A stretch of 17,677 bases of DNA from Fidelibacterota bacterium. GTDB taxonomy: Bacteria; Marinisomatota; Marinisomatia; Marinisomatales; TCS55. The position numbers and the translations under genes are program-made. The stretch covers positions 1 to 17,677 of the forward strand of contig PBPW01000116.1 in assembly GCA_002725545.1 (NCBI GenBank), in the 5' to 3' direction. The notes beneath the pieces were generated by a model that had not been told where the DNA came from, made no database searches, and saw only the letters and a list, made by a program, of their open reading frames with translations. This document shows, one piece after another, positions 7,601 through 14,144 of the stretch; within the stretch, counting starts at the first letter, position 1, and each line of letters starts with the position of its first letter.

Positions 7601-10600
7601 ACAAAGAAGCTAATCCTGATTGGGCTTCTAGTTCTTCTATGACCATCGTATCTTCTGGTGGTCAAGTGACCCTAAAGAATGTTGGCGAGTTGCAACTTGA
7701 ACGCTTCCAAAGGTTTGTTGAAGATTATGTTGCTCAAAGATCTGGGACAGCGGTCCAAAGCGGTAAGCCTTTACAGAAAGCTGCTCAAGAGCCTTCGACA
7801 TGGAGTGGGGCCAAATCCGCAGGAGCGGAGAATTGGCCTGCACAGTACGTTGACGACGTTAATGGTTTGATCGCTGAAGAGTTAGCTGCTGGATCAACTG
7901 TAAAGTTTTCTACTGGTCCGTCAAAAGCTGTGGGGGTTACGGGAGGCAGGGTTCGTCCTACTGATGGTGGGTTGACTGAGTTTGGTGGAGAATCATTCAC
8001 TATCAGTAAGCGTTCTGATGCTGAGTGGGTTGTGAATGTTGACGGTGACGAGATCCCTATTACGGGACCTCGGGCTTCTGCTACTACGGGAAAGAACAGC
8101 GGTGAGCAAGGGCTTGTTGTATGGCTTCCTCGTCAGCAGCGTTCTATTTATTTTAATCCAACTCCTAAAGCTGGGACTTACGCTCAGAATGTTAAGAAGG
8201 GTTCTAAGCAGCAAGTTACTGCATCTCGAAATGTTGGCAAGAAGATTGAAGATGCTTTAGATCAGAGAGCCACAAATATAGAGAAACAAGAACAGCTTAT
8301 TGCTAAAGAGCAACGACGAGTAGAAGAACTTAGACAACAATTTGAAGGAACTATTTCTAGGAATGTGTACGAGCATTATCGTTTAGCCCAATTTGCTGGG
8401 TCAGAGGCTGTTAGCCCTGTTCCTGCAAAGTCGGTAGTTGAACGTGTTGCGGTAAGGATGCCTGCTAGGGAAGTTCCTGCTCCTCCTACTCCTAAGGTTC
8501 AAAGAAGAGATCGTCCTGTTAATAGTGGCGGTGTTCATCGTTTGGCTGATGGGGCGATAGAAGTTGATGGGCCTAAGGGTTCGAGGGTTCGTTTGACTGG
8601 TCAGCAAGCAGAGCAGTATTTAGCTGATCGTGCTGCAAGGATGACTGCGAGAGGAGAGCCTGCTGCTCAAATGCCTCCTCGCATGGAGCCAGGTGGCGTT
8701 GTTGAGCGTGATGTGTTTGCTGTGAATGCTCATACTGACGAGTTGTGGGTTTATGCTGATTCTGGTGTTCCGACACCTAAAGGCTGGTATTACGGATTGG
8801 AAGAACCTCCTGCTGGGGCGGCTGGAGCTAAAGCTCAAACGACGTTCGGGAATGTGGATCGCCCTTTGTTTCAGGTTCGTCCAACGGACGAGTCTTACAG
8901 ACTTGCAGATGGAACTGAAGTTCGTGTTTATGAAGCTATTGAAATGCAACCTAAGACTGCAAGCAGGTTTGATCTAGTAGATCAGGTCATAGACGAACCT
9001 ATGTCAATAGGACTCCCAGGAGGCGGCTCTATTCCAGTTCCTCGCCCCGATGTGCCTGTCTACAAGAGGGCGAGGTCTGCTGATCGTCAGTTCCGTTCTC
9101 GGCAAGCTAAGAACGGTTGGGTTTACTTAGACGACTTTGATGCTGTCGATGCGTTGGAAGCAGGAACCTATGTTCCTCCTTCCCCGAAAATGCCGAAGCG
9201 TACTACTGCTGGTGAACAGAAAGTAATAGAACAAATATTTTCTTCTGAGCCTTATAGGGAGTGGATCAAGTTGGCTCAGGAAGTTCGTAGGCTTCAAACA
9301 GATTTGTTTGAGGCAGAGAAGTTCTTGTTGAGCAATATGAATGCTCCTCAAGCTGTGATTGAAAATGCTACTCAAAGAAGCGTTCAAGCTGTTGAACAAA
9401 TTCTTGATGCAAGAATTACAGCTTTAGAGGATCAGATTCGTGCTGGGGTTAAGGGTAAGGCTGGGGCTGTTAAGAACAGAGAGACTGTACGTCAGCTTCA
9501 AGCTCGGAAAGAATATTTGGAAGAACAGAAAGTTAAGGTTCTTCAAGAGGTAGATAATATTCGTGAGTGGTTGGCTGAAGTTGTTCCTGAGCTACGGGAT
9601 GCTTTGCGAACTACGAAGATTGATGAGGCGCAGCTAGCTGTTGTTGAGGCTGGCATTGGTTGGCAGCAACAATATATTCGTAACTTGTCGCTAGATCTTC
9701 AAAGAACTTTAGATGATGTGCAAGCTGGCACTGTTAAGCGAATGGACGCTGCACTCAATCAAAAAGAAGCATTAAAAGTATTACGGAATGCTAGAGAACG
9801 AGCCAATCTTTCTGCAGCTTATGAAGAATATGTTGAAGATTATTTAATTACTGGTTCTACTTTAGGTAAGAGTTCTGAGAGATCTAGTCGAACTCGTCAG
9901 CACTTAAAGGGCTATCAGCTTGTAGGGGCTACTGATGAAACGGTAGAGCTATTTGAAGCTGCGTTTGAGTCGATGGCTAGATTGCGTGATCCTATTCGTA
10001 CTAAAGAATTTATGACTAAGTACGACAAAGTAATTAACTATTGGAAAGCTCAAGCTGTCGCAACTCCAGGTTTCGTTTTCCGTAACCTTCTTGGTGGTAC
10101 TTGGATCAATAACCAAATTGCTGGTGTGCCTGTGAGCTATCAACTTCGCATAGACATTATGCGAAGGAAAGCTTTGAAAGTTGCTGCTGAAGATGGACGG
10201 CAAGGCGATGTGGCTTACGGAGCGAGGAAAATAGCTGCGGAAGGCAAGTCAACTAAAGCTGGGTATGGCTTAATGAATGTTGAGCCTGCCGAGTGGGATG
10301 TCATGGCTGACTGGGCAGAAACTGGTATGGGTAATACTGGTATCACTTCGATGGAAGTCAACTCAGCTATTAACGACATGGGAATGAGTTGGCGAGAAGC
10401 AGGAACAGCTAACCCAATAAGTAGAGATTTCTATTTGTTTGCGGCTATTGGTCGTCTTAACCAGCGAGCAGAGTTTACACTTCGTGGTTCTCTCGCCCAT
10501 CACGTGATGATGAATGGTGGCAGCAGAGAAGAAGCTCTAAACGCTGTCTACAAATATCATTTCGATTACGGCAACCTCACTGCCTTAGACCAAAAAATTA

Positions 10601-11310
10601 AAAGAGTTATCCCATTCTGGACATGGCAGAAAAACATTCTGCCTGTCCTTCTTGAATCATTCGGTAAACGACCTCAAGCTTGGGCAAGACTTGTTCAAGT
10701 CAAAGGTGAACTTGAACTGACTTCTGACAAAGAAGGATTAGTTCCTGACTACTTCGGAGAGAACATGGCAATTAGGTTGCCATTTACTACAGGCGGCAAT
10801 CGTGTGTATGCCATGCCTGATCTTCCTTTCAGGGACCTTGCCAGATATCTGAAGTCCCCCACTGCTCCTGCGAGAAGTGTGATCGAAGGTGCTCTTCCTC
10901 ATTACAAGTTACCTATTGAGTTGTGGGCTTTCAAGCGTACGTTTGCTGACATACCGTTCACTGGCAGATATCAGCAAGTACCTATAGCTATCGAGAAACT
11001 TCCTGGGGCTATGCAGTTGCTTGGTGCTTTTGGTAAAGCAGAGAAGAATAAAGCTGGTCAGTGGAAGATGCGAGATCAAGACATTTACGTTGTTGAACAG
11101 TTGATGCCTATTCTTGGTCGTGCCCGTCGTTTAGCTCCTAATGAGGAAGCTAAACAACGCAGACTTATCACTACTTATCTTTCAACTTTCCTTGGTTTGG
11201 GTGTAAGGACAAACACTCCTCAGGAAAAACGAAACCAACTTATTAAAGATAGGATCAAGTATTCTCAAGATATGAGAGATGTTCGGGACCTTATGGGTAG
11301 AAGCGTATAA
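4675..11310 (+). CDS. Giant (2211-residue) virion protein with polyvalent-type C-terminal module
   Basis: One uninterrupted 6.6-kb gene, the largest in the window. The N-terminal 160 residues hold a hydrophobic stretch (LPGPLDFALGLTLDIAFDP at about 132-150), and another Gly/Ala-rich hydrophobic stretch lies near 342-363. The middle is mostly charged helix with coiled-coil character near residues 690-725, 1193-1225, 1530-1640 and 1670-1725, separated by Pro-rich, beta-like parts. Near 1740-2030 comes a conserved-looking region: ATPGFVFRNLLGGTWINNQ, then FDYGNLTALDQKIKRVIPFW-T-W-Q-K-N at about 1962-1986. This matches an 'F-D-Y-x-x-L-x-x-x-[ED]-x-x-x-[KR]-x-x-hydrophobic-P-F' signature I know from large virion and polyvalent proteins of other phages. 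I see no convincing lytic transglycosylase or peptidase motif. It could be an ejected internal protein (T7 gp16 analogue) or, less likely, a tape-measure protein. It lies in one operon with the two preceding genes. Confidence 0.6.
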   Translation: MALPEKSFKPQDIKPFVYTPQVAKQLTRDAMYQDLGLGADTEVAKTSPLFDPRQFALPSAPTKESNPVFDIPILGPALDLLDTPRAGIVSAIKEFGDIFQDDESFSLGDWWEQTGDNIFMGEVLRDWGVDLPGPLDFALGLTLDIAFDPLTYLLPLGAWARVATKPQMVKHLKDAANAAKYGKVKDAAKAKRMEDAAERVAARGIFAAGKDVLEELGLPTAIKFSVPLSGRIGQGIFERPLRNIPGVGQRFAAWANAKRVGQLKPINTEVVDLVDKAGRPLKALDDAAIQTRVLKAVNELDAAKRAGTTKQTVERIVTRAPKTGEQVVRSARTAQRMPIEAPFKLPIGFGVLAVAAGLPGKAMGQAQKSKMVNTLSEGLSTRFHLNQMYRSGDINQIENALWLEGAANRGLIKDNVFRTQHTIELGNIAKTAREADIDFDDIFRGANEKMGSEAAGRVNVLLGPVAKGGSQEVQDIVVRLQKWFDEVLRTYNEALPWQDDLPGLLSEMYVTRQIHGKDLDLVYKNAKSVRVQDLEGLSGSPFKNRELVLPDEIKAQAADGYVPAAEQTRIASQYGMTFEEVLDAGLPVQVTTTDGRVLRSHFMGEGFLPYDQGGSVLTQMDTIGTRNLGSDYRKLFTEDANLALSKYLQMMGENIRAQSIVGDLSQAGIIVKANDAGLASRYVGRKVAADIQDAKGAVKKTQRAKQRIEKRVAAAARVISKYAEEPIDELVAAQPRNRKGSGTMRPRTAAAVDELANIEAQMVDVESALTALIEGTADNLTAGARRLLASGDPEQIRIKGQFGPKLQRAVPPEGTAKEQRALRKAQIAEEDIASATEELVKIREDIHQLMKAHGELQIRMSRAGAGTNQEFVAEVQAMGEYLQLYAEDIERIAQNYVANVLELSENVQAARILSELGEGLFGDIQVFKRNPSVALEDKLDAARNTLKETEAGLTPLQTVDVPLGGGSETKAIVNAYKEANPDWASSSSMTIVSSGGQVTLKNVGELQLERFQRFVEDYVAQRSGTAVQSGKPLQKAAQEPSTWSGAKSAGAENWPAQYVDDVNGLIAEELAAGSTVKFSTGPSKAVGVTGGRVRPTDGGLTEFGGESFTISKRSDAEWVVNVDGDEIPITGPRASATTGKNSGEQGLVVWLPRQQRSIYFNPTPKAGTYAQNVKKGSKQQVTASRNVGKKIEDALDQRATNIEKQEQLIAKEQRRVEELRQQFEGTISRNVYEHYRLAQFAGSEAVSPVPAKSVVERVAVRMPAREVPAPPTPKVQRRDRPVNSGGVHRLADGAIEVDGPKGSRVRLTGQQAEQYLADRAARMTARGEPAAQMPPRMEPGGVVERDVFAVNAHTDELWVYADSGVPTPKGWYYGLEEPPAGAAGAKAQTTFGNVDRPLFQVRPTDESYRLADGTEVRVYEAIEMQPKTASRFDLVDQVIDEPMSIGLPGGGSIPVPRPDVPVYKRARSADRQFRSRQAKNGWVYLDDFDAVDALEAGTYVPPSPKMPKRTTAGEQKVIEQIFSSEPYREWIKLAQEVRRLQTDLFEAEKFLLSNMNAPQAVIENATQRSVQAVEQILDARITALEDQIRAGVKGKAGAVKNRETVRQLQARKEYLEEQKVKVLQEVDNIREWLAEVVPELRDALRTTKIDEAQLAVVEAGIGWQQQYIRNLSLDLQRTLDDVQAGTVKRMDAALNQKEALKVLRNARERANLSAAYEEYVEDYLITGSTLGKSSERSSRTRQHLKGYQLVGATDETVELFEAAFESMARLRDPIRTKEFMTKYDKVINYWKAQAVATPGFVFRNLLGGTWINNQIAGVPVSYQLRIDIMRRKALKVAAEDGRQGDVAYGARKIAAEGKSTKAGYGLMNVEPAEWDVMADWAETGMGNTGITSMEVNSAINDMGMSWREAGTANPISRDFYLFAAIGRLNQRAEFTLRGSLAHHVMMNGGSREEALNAVYKYHFDYGNLTALDQKIKRVIPFWTWQKNILPVLLESFGKRPQAWARLVQVKGELELTSDKEGLVPDYFGENMAIRLPFTTGGNRVYAMPDLPFRDLARYLKSPTAPARSVIEGALPHYKLPIELWAFKRTFADIPFTGRYQQVPIAIEKLPGAMQLLGAFGKAEKNKAGQWKMRDQDIYVVEQLMPILGRARRLAPNEEAKQRRLITTYLSTFLGLGVRTNTPQEKRNQLIKDRIKYSQDMRDVRDLMGRSV

Positions 11311-11318
11311 TTGTTGTT

Positions 11319-12110
11319 ATGCGTACCATTATTTCGCGACAGGGTTGGGAAGCACGCCCCCCAAAGAAACCTTTCACACAGTTAAAGAAGTGGCGTGTTC
11401 AGGGAATAGTTGTTCACCACAGTGGAGTGAAAGAAGCTCCCAAAGGGATTGCTGCGTTGAAAGCTTTCGAGCGTTTCCACATGGATTCTCGTGGTTGGAA
11501 CGCTATTGCTTATAACTGGCTGGTTGACCCTGAAGGGGTCATTTATGCAGGAAGAGGAGCAGGAATTGTTTCAGGTGCTACGAAGGGCTGGAATAGTCGC
11601 ACTGAGTCGATTTGTTATACGGGTTGGGGATTTGTCGAAATTCCACAGGCCGCAAGGGACTCGATCCGATGGCTCATAGGTGATATTCAGAGCAGGTATG
11701 AGGATAAGTTGTGGGTGAAAGGTCATCGTGATCTTGGTAATTCGACGTGTCCTGGGAATTGGTTGTATGACTGGGTGACTTCGGGCATGCCTATGCCCTT
11801 GGGTGATCCAAATAAGATTGATTGGGATGGGATCAAAGCTCACGTTGACAGGCTCAGAGAGCAGGTTTCTCATTCTCCGCTGTCTACTACCAAGAGAAGT
11901 CGTGGGGAAGCGGTACGGGCCGCTCAGGAGCGTCTGAGCGACCTTGGGTTTACGCCTGGACCAGTAGACGGTATCTATGGCAGAAAAAGCGCTAAAGCCG
12001 TCAAAGATTTTCAAAAAAGTTTTGAAGCTTTTCTGAAACCCGACGGCGTTGTTGGCTTACAAACTTGGGATGCTTTGTTTGGTGGTTGGGCCACCGCAGC
12101 TTTCATATAG
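11319..12110 (+). CDS. Endolysin: N-acetylmuramoyl-L-alanine amidase (Amidase_2/PGRP) with C-terminal peptidoglycan-binding domain
   Basis: 263 residues. Residues 25-150 form a type-2 amidase domain that cleaves the bond between MurNAc and L-Ala of peptidoglycan. The zinc ligands are visible as H33 in IVVHHSG, H136 in KGHRDLGNSTCPG and C144 in the same motif, in the order and spacing known from T7 lysozyme (H17, H122, C130). Y65 (IAYNWLVD) matches the active-site Tyr. Residues about 195-252 are a PG_binding_1 repeat (RAAQERLSDLGFTPGPVDGI...KAVKDFQ...VGLQTWDALF). A Pro/Ser-rich linker joins the two. There is no signal peptide, so export should depend on the holin encoded just downstream. ATG 11319 lies eight bases after the giant gene's stop with only a weak ribosome site. 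This is the lysis enzyme of the phage. Confidence 0.93.
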   Translation: MRTIISRQGWEARPPKKPFTQLKKWRVQGIVVHHSGVKEAPKGIAALKAFERFHMDSRGWNAIAYNWLVDPEGVIYAGRGAGIVSGATKGWNSRTESICYTGWGFVEIPQAARDSIRWLIGDIQSRYEDKLWVKGHRDLGNSTCPGNWLYDWVTSGMPMPLGDPNKIDWDGIKAHVDRLREQVSHSPLSTTKRSRGEAVRAAQERLSDLGFTPGPVDGIYGRKSAKAVKDFQKSFEAFLKPDGVVGLQTWDALFGGWATAAFI

Positions 12111-12114
12111 GAGG
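12109..12114 (+). promoter_or_regulatory. Strong Shine-Dalgarno AGGAGG overlapping the endolysin stop codon
   Basis: A perfect AGGAGG begins inside the TAG stop of the endolysin and ends four bases before the ATG at 12119. It is the clearest ribosome-binding site in the rightward block. It supports the short 42-residue gene that follows as real and well translated. Confidence 0.7.
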
Positions 12115-12118
12115 ACTC

Positions 12119-12247
12119 ATGTCCGAGGAAAAACCCGACGAAAAACCTGATACTAACCAAGGGGCCAACACGAAAGAACAGGCTAAGTTCTTACGTGAAA
12201 CTGGTCTTGGTAACCAGTATCACGGTGGTCGGCCTTTTGGAAAGTAG
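12119..12247 (+). CDS. 42-residue hydrophilic protein in the lysis cassette
   Basis: A short gene with ATG 12119 and stop TAG 12245-12247, led by a perfect AGGAGG. The sequence starts MSEEKPDEKPDTNQGANTKE (Glu/Asp/Lys/Pro-rich, probably disordered), continues through a short helix QAKFLRETGL and ends GNQYHGGRPFGK. No membrane segment or Cys is present, so it is neither a holin nor a spanin by itself. It lies between endolysin and holin, so it may modulate lysis or be a small virion protein expressed late. The strong ribosome site and position make it a confident gene, but its function is unknown. Confidence 0.65.
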   Translation: MSEEKPDEKPDTNQGANTKEQAKFLRETGLGNQYHGGRPFGK

Positions 12248-12252
12248 GAAAT

Positions 12253-12444
12253 GTGACTGAAGTTTCTCAGAAGAATTTTGACTGGGCAGACTGGATCGAA
12301 CGATCTGTCTGGACAGCAGTTGAAGCAGGTTTGGCTGTGTTCGTTATTACGGATGTGTCAACGTGGCAGGCTGCTGGTGCGGCTGCGGCGGCTGCTGGCA
12401 TTGCTGCAGTTAAGACTCTCGCAAAGGCACGTTTGGGGCGTTGA
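12253..12444 (+). CDS. Phage holin, r1t-like, two transmembrane helices
   Basis: 63 residues starting at GTG 12253, after TAGGAA as ribosome site. The overlapping ATG at 12251 is followed at once by a stop and cannot be used. The layout is an amphipathic start with Trp (FDWADWIERSVWTAVEAG), a first hydrophobic helix (about residues 18-35), a short polar turn (TDVSTWQ), a second very Ala-rich helix (about 39-57), then a basic end KTLAKARLGR. This 'W-x-x-x-hydrophobic helix, D-V-x-W-x-x-A, Ala-rich helix, basic tail' plan is that of small r1t-type holins. It would form pores in the cytoplasmic membrane late in infection and release the endolysin encoded 142 bases upstream. The presence of two helices is read by eye. 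Confidence 0.82.
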   Translation: MTEVSQKNFDWADWIERSVWTAVEAGLAVFVITDVSTWQAAGAAAAAAGIAAVKTLAKARLGR

Positions 12445-12448
12445 CCTT

Positions 12449-12766
12449 GTGGAAGAGGAATTCGAGGATACTTGGGCCAACTGGATGGCCGAAGAAGGCT
12501 TAGAGCTTGAGGATGCAATACATCACGATCTCTTAGCTAACCGCCATTTGATGGACATTAATGATGGCACTCATGGAACTTGGGTGGACGGCACTTTAGG
12601 TGTGCTCATGGTGTTTGATGATGACGAGATCCGAGAATTTCTTGACGCTTGGCAGGATTCACGCAAGGGAAACTTAATGAGTTTGACTTCGATCATGCAA
12701 TGGTTAGAGCATCTCAGTTCGTTTCTTCAAGATTGTGTGGATGCTCACGATAACCTGAACGAATAA
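12449..12766 (+). CDS. Acidic 105-residue protein of unknown function ending the late operon
   Basis: The likely start is GTG 12449, four bases after the holin stop, giving 105 residues. ATG 12485 is an alternative. Sequence upstream in the same frame lies inside the holin gene and is probably not translated. The protein is acidic and helical (EEEFEDTWANWMAEEGLELE; VFDDDEIREFLDAWQD) with His pairs near residues 25-26 and a Trp in the middle. No membrane helix is seen. The 3' end overlaps the end of the leftward HTH gene by about 53 bases, so both strands code here. I do not recognise the family. It could be a small late protein or a lysis regulator. Confidence 0.55.
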   Translation: MEEEFEDTWANWMAEEGLELEDAIHHDLLANRHLMDINDGTHGTWVDGTLGVLMVFDDDEIREFLDAWQDSRKGNLMSLTSIMQWLEHLSSFLQDCVDAHDNLNE

Positions 12767-13361
12767 ACAGGTAGTCCCTCACCACCTCATGCTTGAGTAG
12801 CCTTTCTCTTAGTTTCTGAGCGAGTGAATCTCGCCTACGAGCTAACGTGCTTTTAGGTATATTGAGCACTCGTGACAGGAAGCGTAAGGATAAGCCAACT
12901 TCAACAAGACAGTTGTACAACCATTCTTCGTCTTCACTGAGAGAGTCAAAGACCTCCTGCACAGCAGTGCGGAGGTCTTTGAGTTCTTTGTTTTTTGTTT
13001 CCCAATCAGGATGAGGTTCCTCAAAGGGTTTGGTTTCCATTAAGGCACCCAACTCAGTTTCATGCCATGGAGTAAAAGTTTTATGATTCTGGGGAGCGTG
13101 TTCAAAAAGAATAGGCGCTCGTAAATTTTCTCTTGGAAGCAGATTAGGTGGTGGCTTAAGGGACGGAAGCTTCATTTGCTTCATGGCCTCTATGAACTCA
13201 GCCCCACCAACCTCGTCAAAACCTGTGCCTGCTTTTCTTACGACACCTGTGGTTTTTCTGCGTTCGTTACCAATCCGTCGTCTAGAACCTTCGTCATACG
13301 AATATTCTAATTCGTCTTCTTCAAAAGGATTGTCGTCTTCCCCCTCATCGGGGTCATGCAT
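12714..13361 (-). CDS. Protein with C-terminal sigma-region-4-like helix-turn-helix; possible transcription regulator
   Basis: 215 residues, last gene of the leftward operon. Residues 1-25 are very acidic, 26-45 basic, and 55-120 Pro-rich and probably flexible. Residues about 138-190 form a compact helical domain. LSEDEEWLYNCLVEVGLS is followed by LRFLSRVLNIPKSTLARRRD and then KLRERLLKH. The 'hydrophobic-S-x-x-hydrophobic-x-hydrophobic-P-K-S-T-hydrophobic-x-R-R' part is the recognition helix pattern of sigma-70 region 4 and related DNA-binding domains. It probably binds promoter DNA or RNA polymerase. Lying last in the replication operon and facing the late block, it could help switch to late transcription, which is inference. 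The start ATG overlaps the previous gene's end (ATGCATGA). No other promoter element is seen between them. Confidence 0.65.
   Translation of the reverse strand: MHDPDEGEDDNPFEEDELEYSYDEGSRRRIGNERRKTTGVVRKAGTGFDEVGGAEFIEAMKQMKLPSLKPPPNLLPRENLRAPILFEHAPQNHKTFTPWHETELGALMETKPFEEPHPDWETKNKELKDLRTAVQEVFDSLSEDEEWLYNCLVEVGLSLRFLSRVLNIPKSTLARRRDSLAQKLRERLLKHEVVRDYLFIRSGYREHPHNLEETN
12951..12996 (+). terminator. Possible rightward terminator inside the opposing HTH gene
   Basis: GACCTCC (12951-12957), one bulged T, then GCAC-AGCA-GTGC, then GGAGGTC (12971-12977) form an 11-bp stem with one bulge and a 4-base loop. On the plus strand this is followed by TTTGAGTTCTTTG and a run of six T. It would end the rightward late transcript about 190 bases after its last gene. 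The site is coding on the minus strand, and the T tract is interrupted, so it may be chance. Confidence 0.4.
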
Positions 13362-13803
13362 CGTTCCAAGGCAGAAGCTTGGAACTCACACTGAAGTACG
13401 CTTTGCCTTCAGGGAACTTCCCTAAAGGTGCGTCTTCTTTGTTGATAATGTTTACCATGTCTCGATACTTCAGTTCCGCAAAGTTTTCTCTGGTTGAGGA
13501 CCAGATCCAAAACCATACATCTATTTCAGATGCATCCCACCACTGTAACGCAGCGATCTTCTCAAGTTTAATCTTTAACGGAGTTTTACCCATACCCATA
13601 ACTTCGACAAGGCGAACAGGGTTGCCTTGCAAATAGTCTGGGGTGTATCGAATGTGGTGAGGAAGTCGATGCACTTGGAAGTCAGGACGGTTTAAACCGT
13701 ACCTGACCCAAGCTGTGTTGTTCTTCTCGAAATGGCTTTCAGCTTCATCACCCATCTGCGTGTAACGCTGCTGGTATGAGCCTTGATGAAAGGGCTGGTT
13801 CAT
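13354..13803 (-). CDS. Small PD-(D/E)XK nuclease-like protein resembling T7 endonuclease I (Holliday junction resolvase)
   Basis: 149 residues. The order of motifs recalls T7 endonuclease I, which cuts four-way DNA junctions. These are an N-terminal acidic helix (GDEAESHFEKNN, residues 18-29), then RYTPDYL with D56 (T7: YTPDFL), then RLVEVMGMGK with E67 (T7: FVETKGLW). A basic helix KIKLEKIAALQWWD and a strand ending IWSSTRENF (T7: VFSSSRTKL) follow. The usual Lys two residues after the Glu is Met69 here, and the nearest Lys is K73. It may be weakly active, use K73, or be inactive. The start (ATG at 13803) overlaps the RusA gene's stop as ATGA. The family call rests on this by-eye match, and another phage nuclease family is possible. 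Confidence 0.55.
   Translation of the reverse strand: MNQPFHQGSYQQRYTQMGDEAESHFEKNNTAWVRYGLNRPDFQVHRLPHHIRYTPDYLQGNPVRLVEVMGMGKTPLKIKLEKIAALQWWDASEIDVWFWIWSSTRENFAELKYRDMVNIINKEDAPLGKFPEGKAYFSVSSKLLPWNDA
13363..13385 (-). promoter_or_regulatory. Hairpin immediately before the HTH gene start codon
   Basis: GTTCCAAG (13363-13370) and CTTGGAAC (13378-13385) are perfect 8-base complements around a 7-base loop. On the minus strand the stem ends one base before the ATG at 13361. No AGGAG-like site is present, so the hairpin covers where a ribosome would bind. Translation of the overlapping upstream gene would melt it, which would couple the two genes. This role is inference. Confidence 0.4.
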
Positions 13804-14144
13804 TTCTTTTCCCCGATGATCCGATAAATTTGTAAGTCGTCTTCATAAGCCACACCGTTAAGTGCGTCCTCAACAGCTTTCAAATAGTTTGTTGCGTCGC
13901 CACGCAACGGACATTTCTCTGCATCGAAAGGTGTGATCGTGACAACTGTCTCTGTTGCAGTTAATAAGCAGTGCAGTTCGACTGGCCCTTCAAACTTTGG
14001 GCCTTTGTAAAGACTCTTTATGTGTTCTTCTCTTTCCCTAGTGTTCTTAGGTGTATAGGTTCGACCGCTCTTGGTGAAGCGAGGTCGGCCTTTCACTTTG
14101 GGTTTCCCAGGAATTGTGAAGGTGTAAGAGTCAGGTCGTTTCAT
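13800..14144 (-). CDS. rusA-like: RusA-like Holliday junction resolvase
   Basis: 114 residues. It starts SYTFTIPGKPKVKGRPRFTK, the standard RusA beginning ('F-x-hydrophobic-P-G-x-P-x-x-K-x-R-P-R'), followed by RTYTPKNTREREE. The catalytic region RGDATNYLKAVEDALNGVAY (residues 81-100) and EDDLQIYRI then match RusA's 'K-P-D-x-D-N-L-x-K-x-x-x-D-A-L-N-G-hydrophobic...D-D-x-Q'. Acidic residues D83, D93, D102 and D103 are present. The position of the second Asp in the usual DxDN is Thr85, as in a subset of phage members I recall (DxTN type). RusA dimers cut Holliday junctions made during recombination or fork repair. It overlaps the primase gene by 14 bases and the next nuclease by four, so all three are co-translated in a recombination module. 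Confidence 0.88.
   Translation of the reverse strand: MKRPDSYTFTIPGKPKVKGRPRFTKSGRTYTPKNTREREEHIKSLYKGPKFEGPVELHCLLTATETVVTITPFDAEKCPLRGDATNYLKAVEDALNGVAYEDDLQIYRIIGEKK

Noticed and set aside
11525..11541. TGACCC-TGAAG-GGGTCA hairpin in the endolysin gene, similar to the core of repeat B at 17627-17662
   Set aside because: It is only six bases per arm, within codons for a conserved part of the amidase domain, and stands alone.
11783..11798. GGGCAT-GCCT-ATGCCC hairpin between the two endolysin domains
   Set aside because: Short stem inside a coding linker with no T run; likely chance from Met-Pro codons.
12278..12448. Upstream extension of the 105-residue acidic protein through the holin gene
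   Set aside because: The extension is an alternate frame of the holin with Gln/Leu/Arg-biased low-complexity content; GTG 12449 just after the holin stop is the better start.
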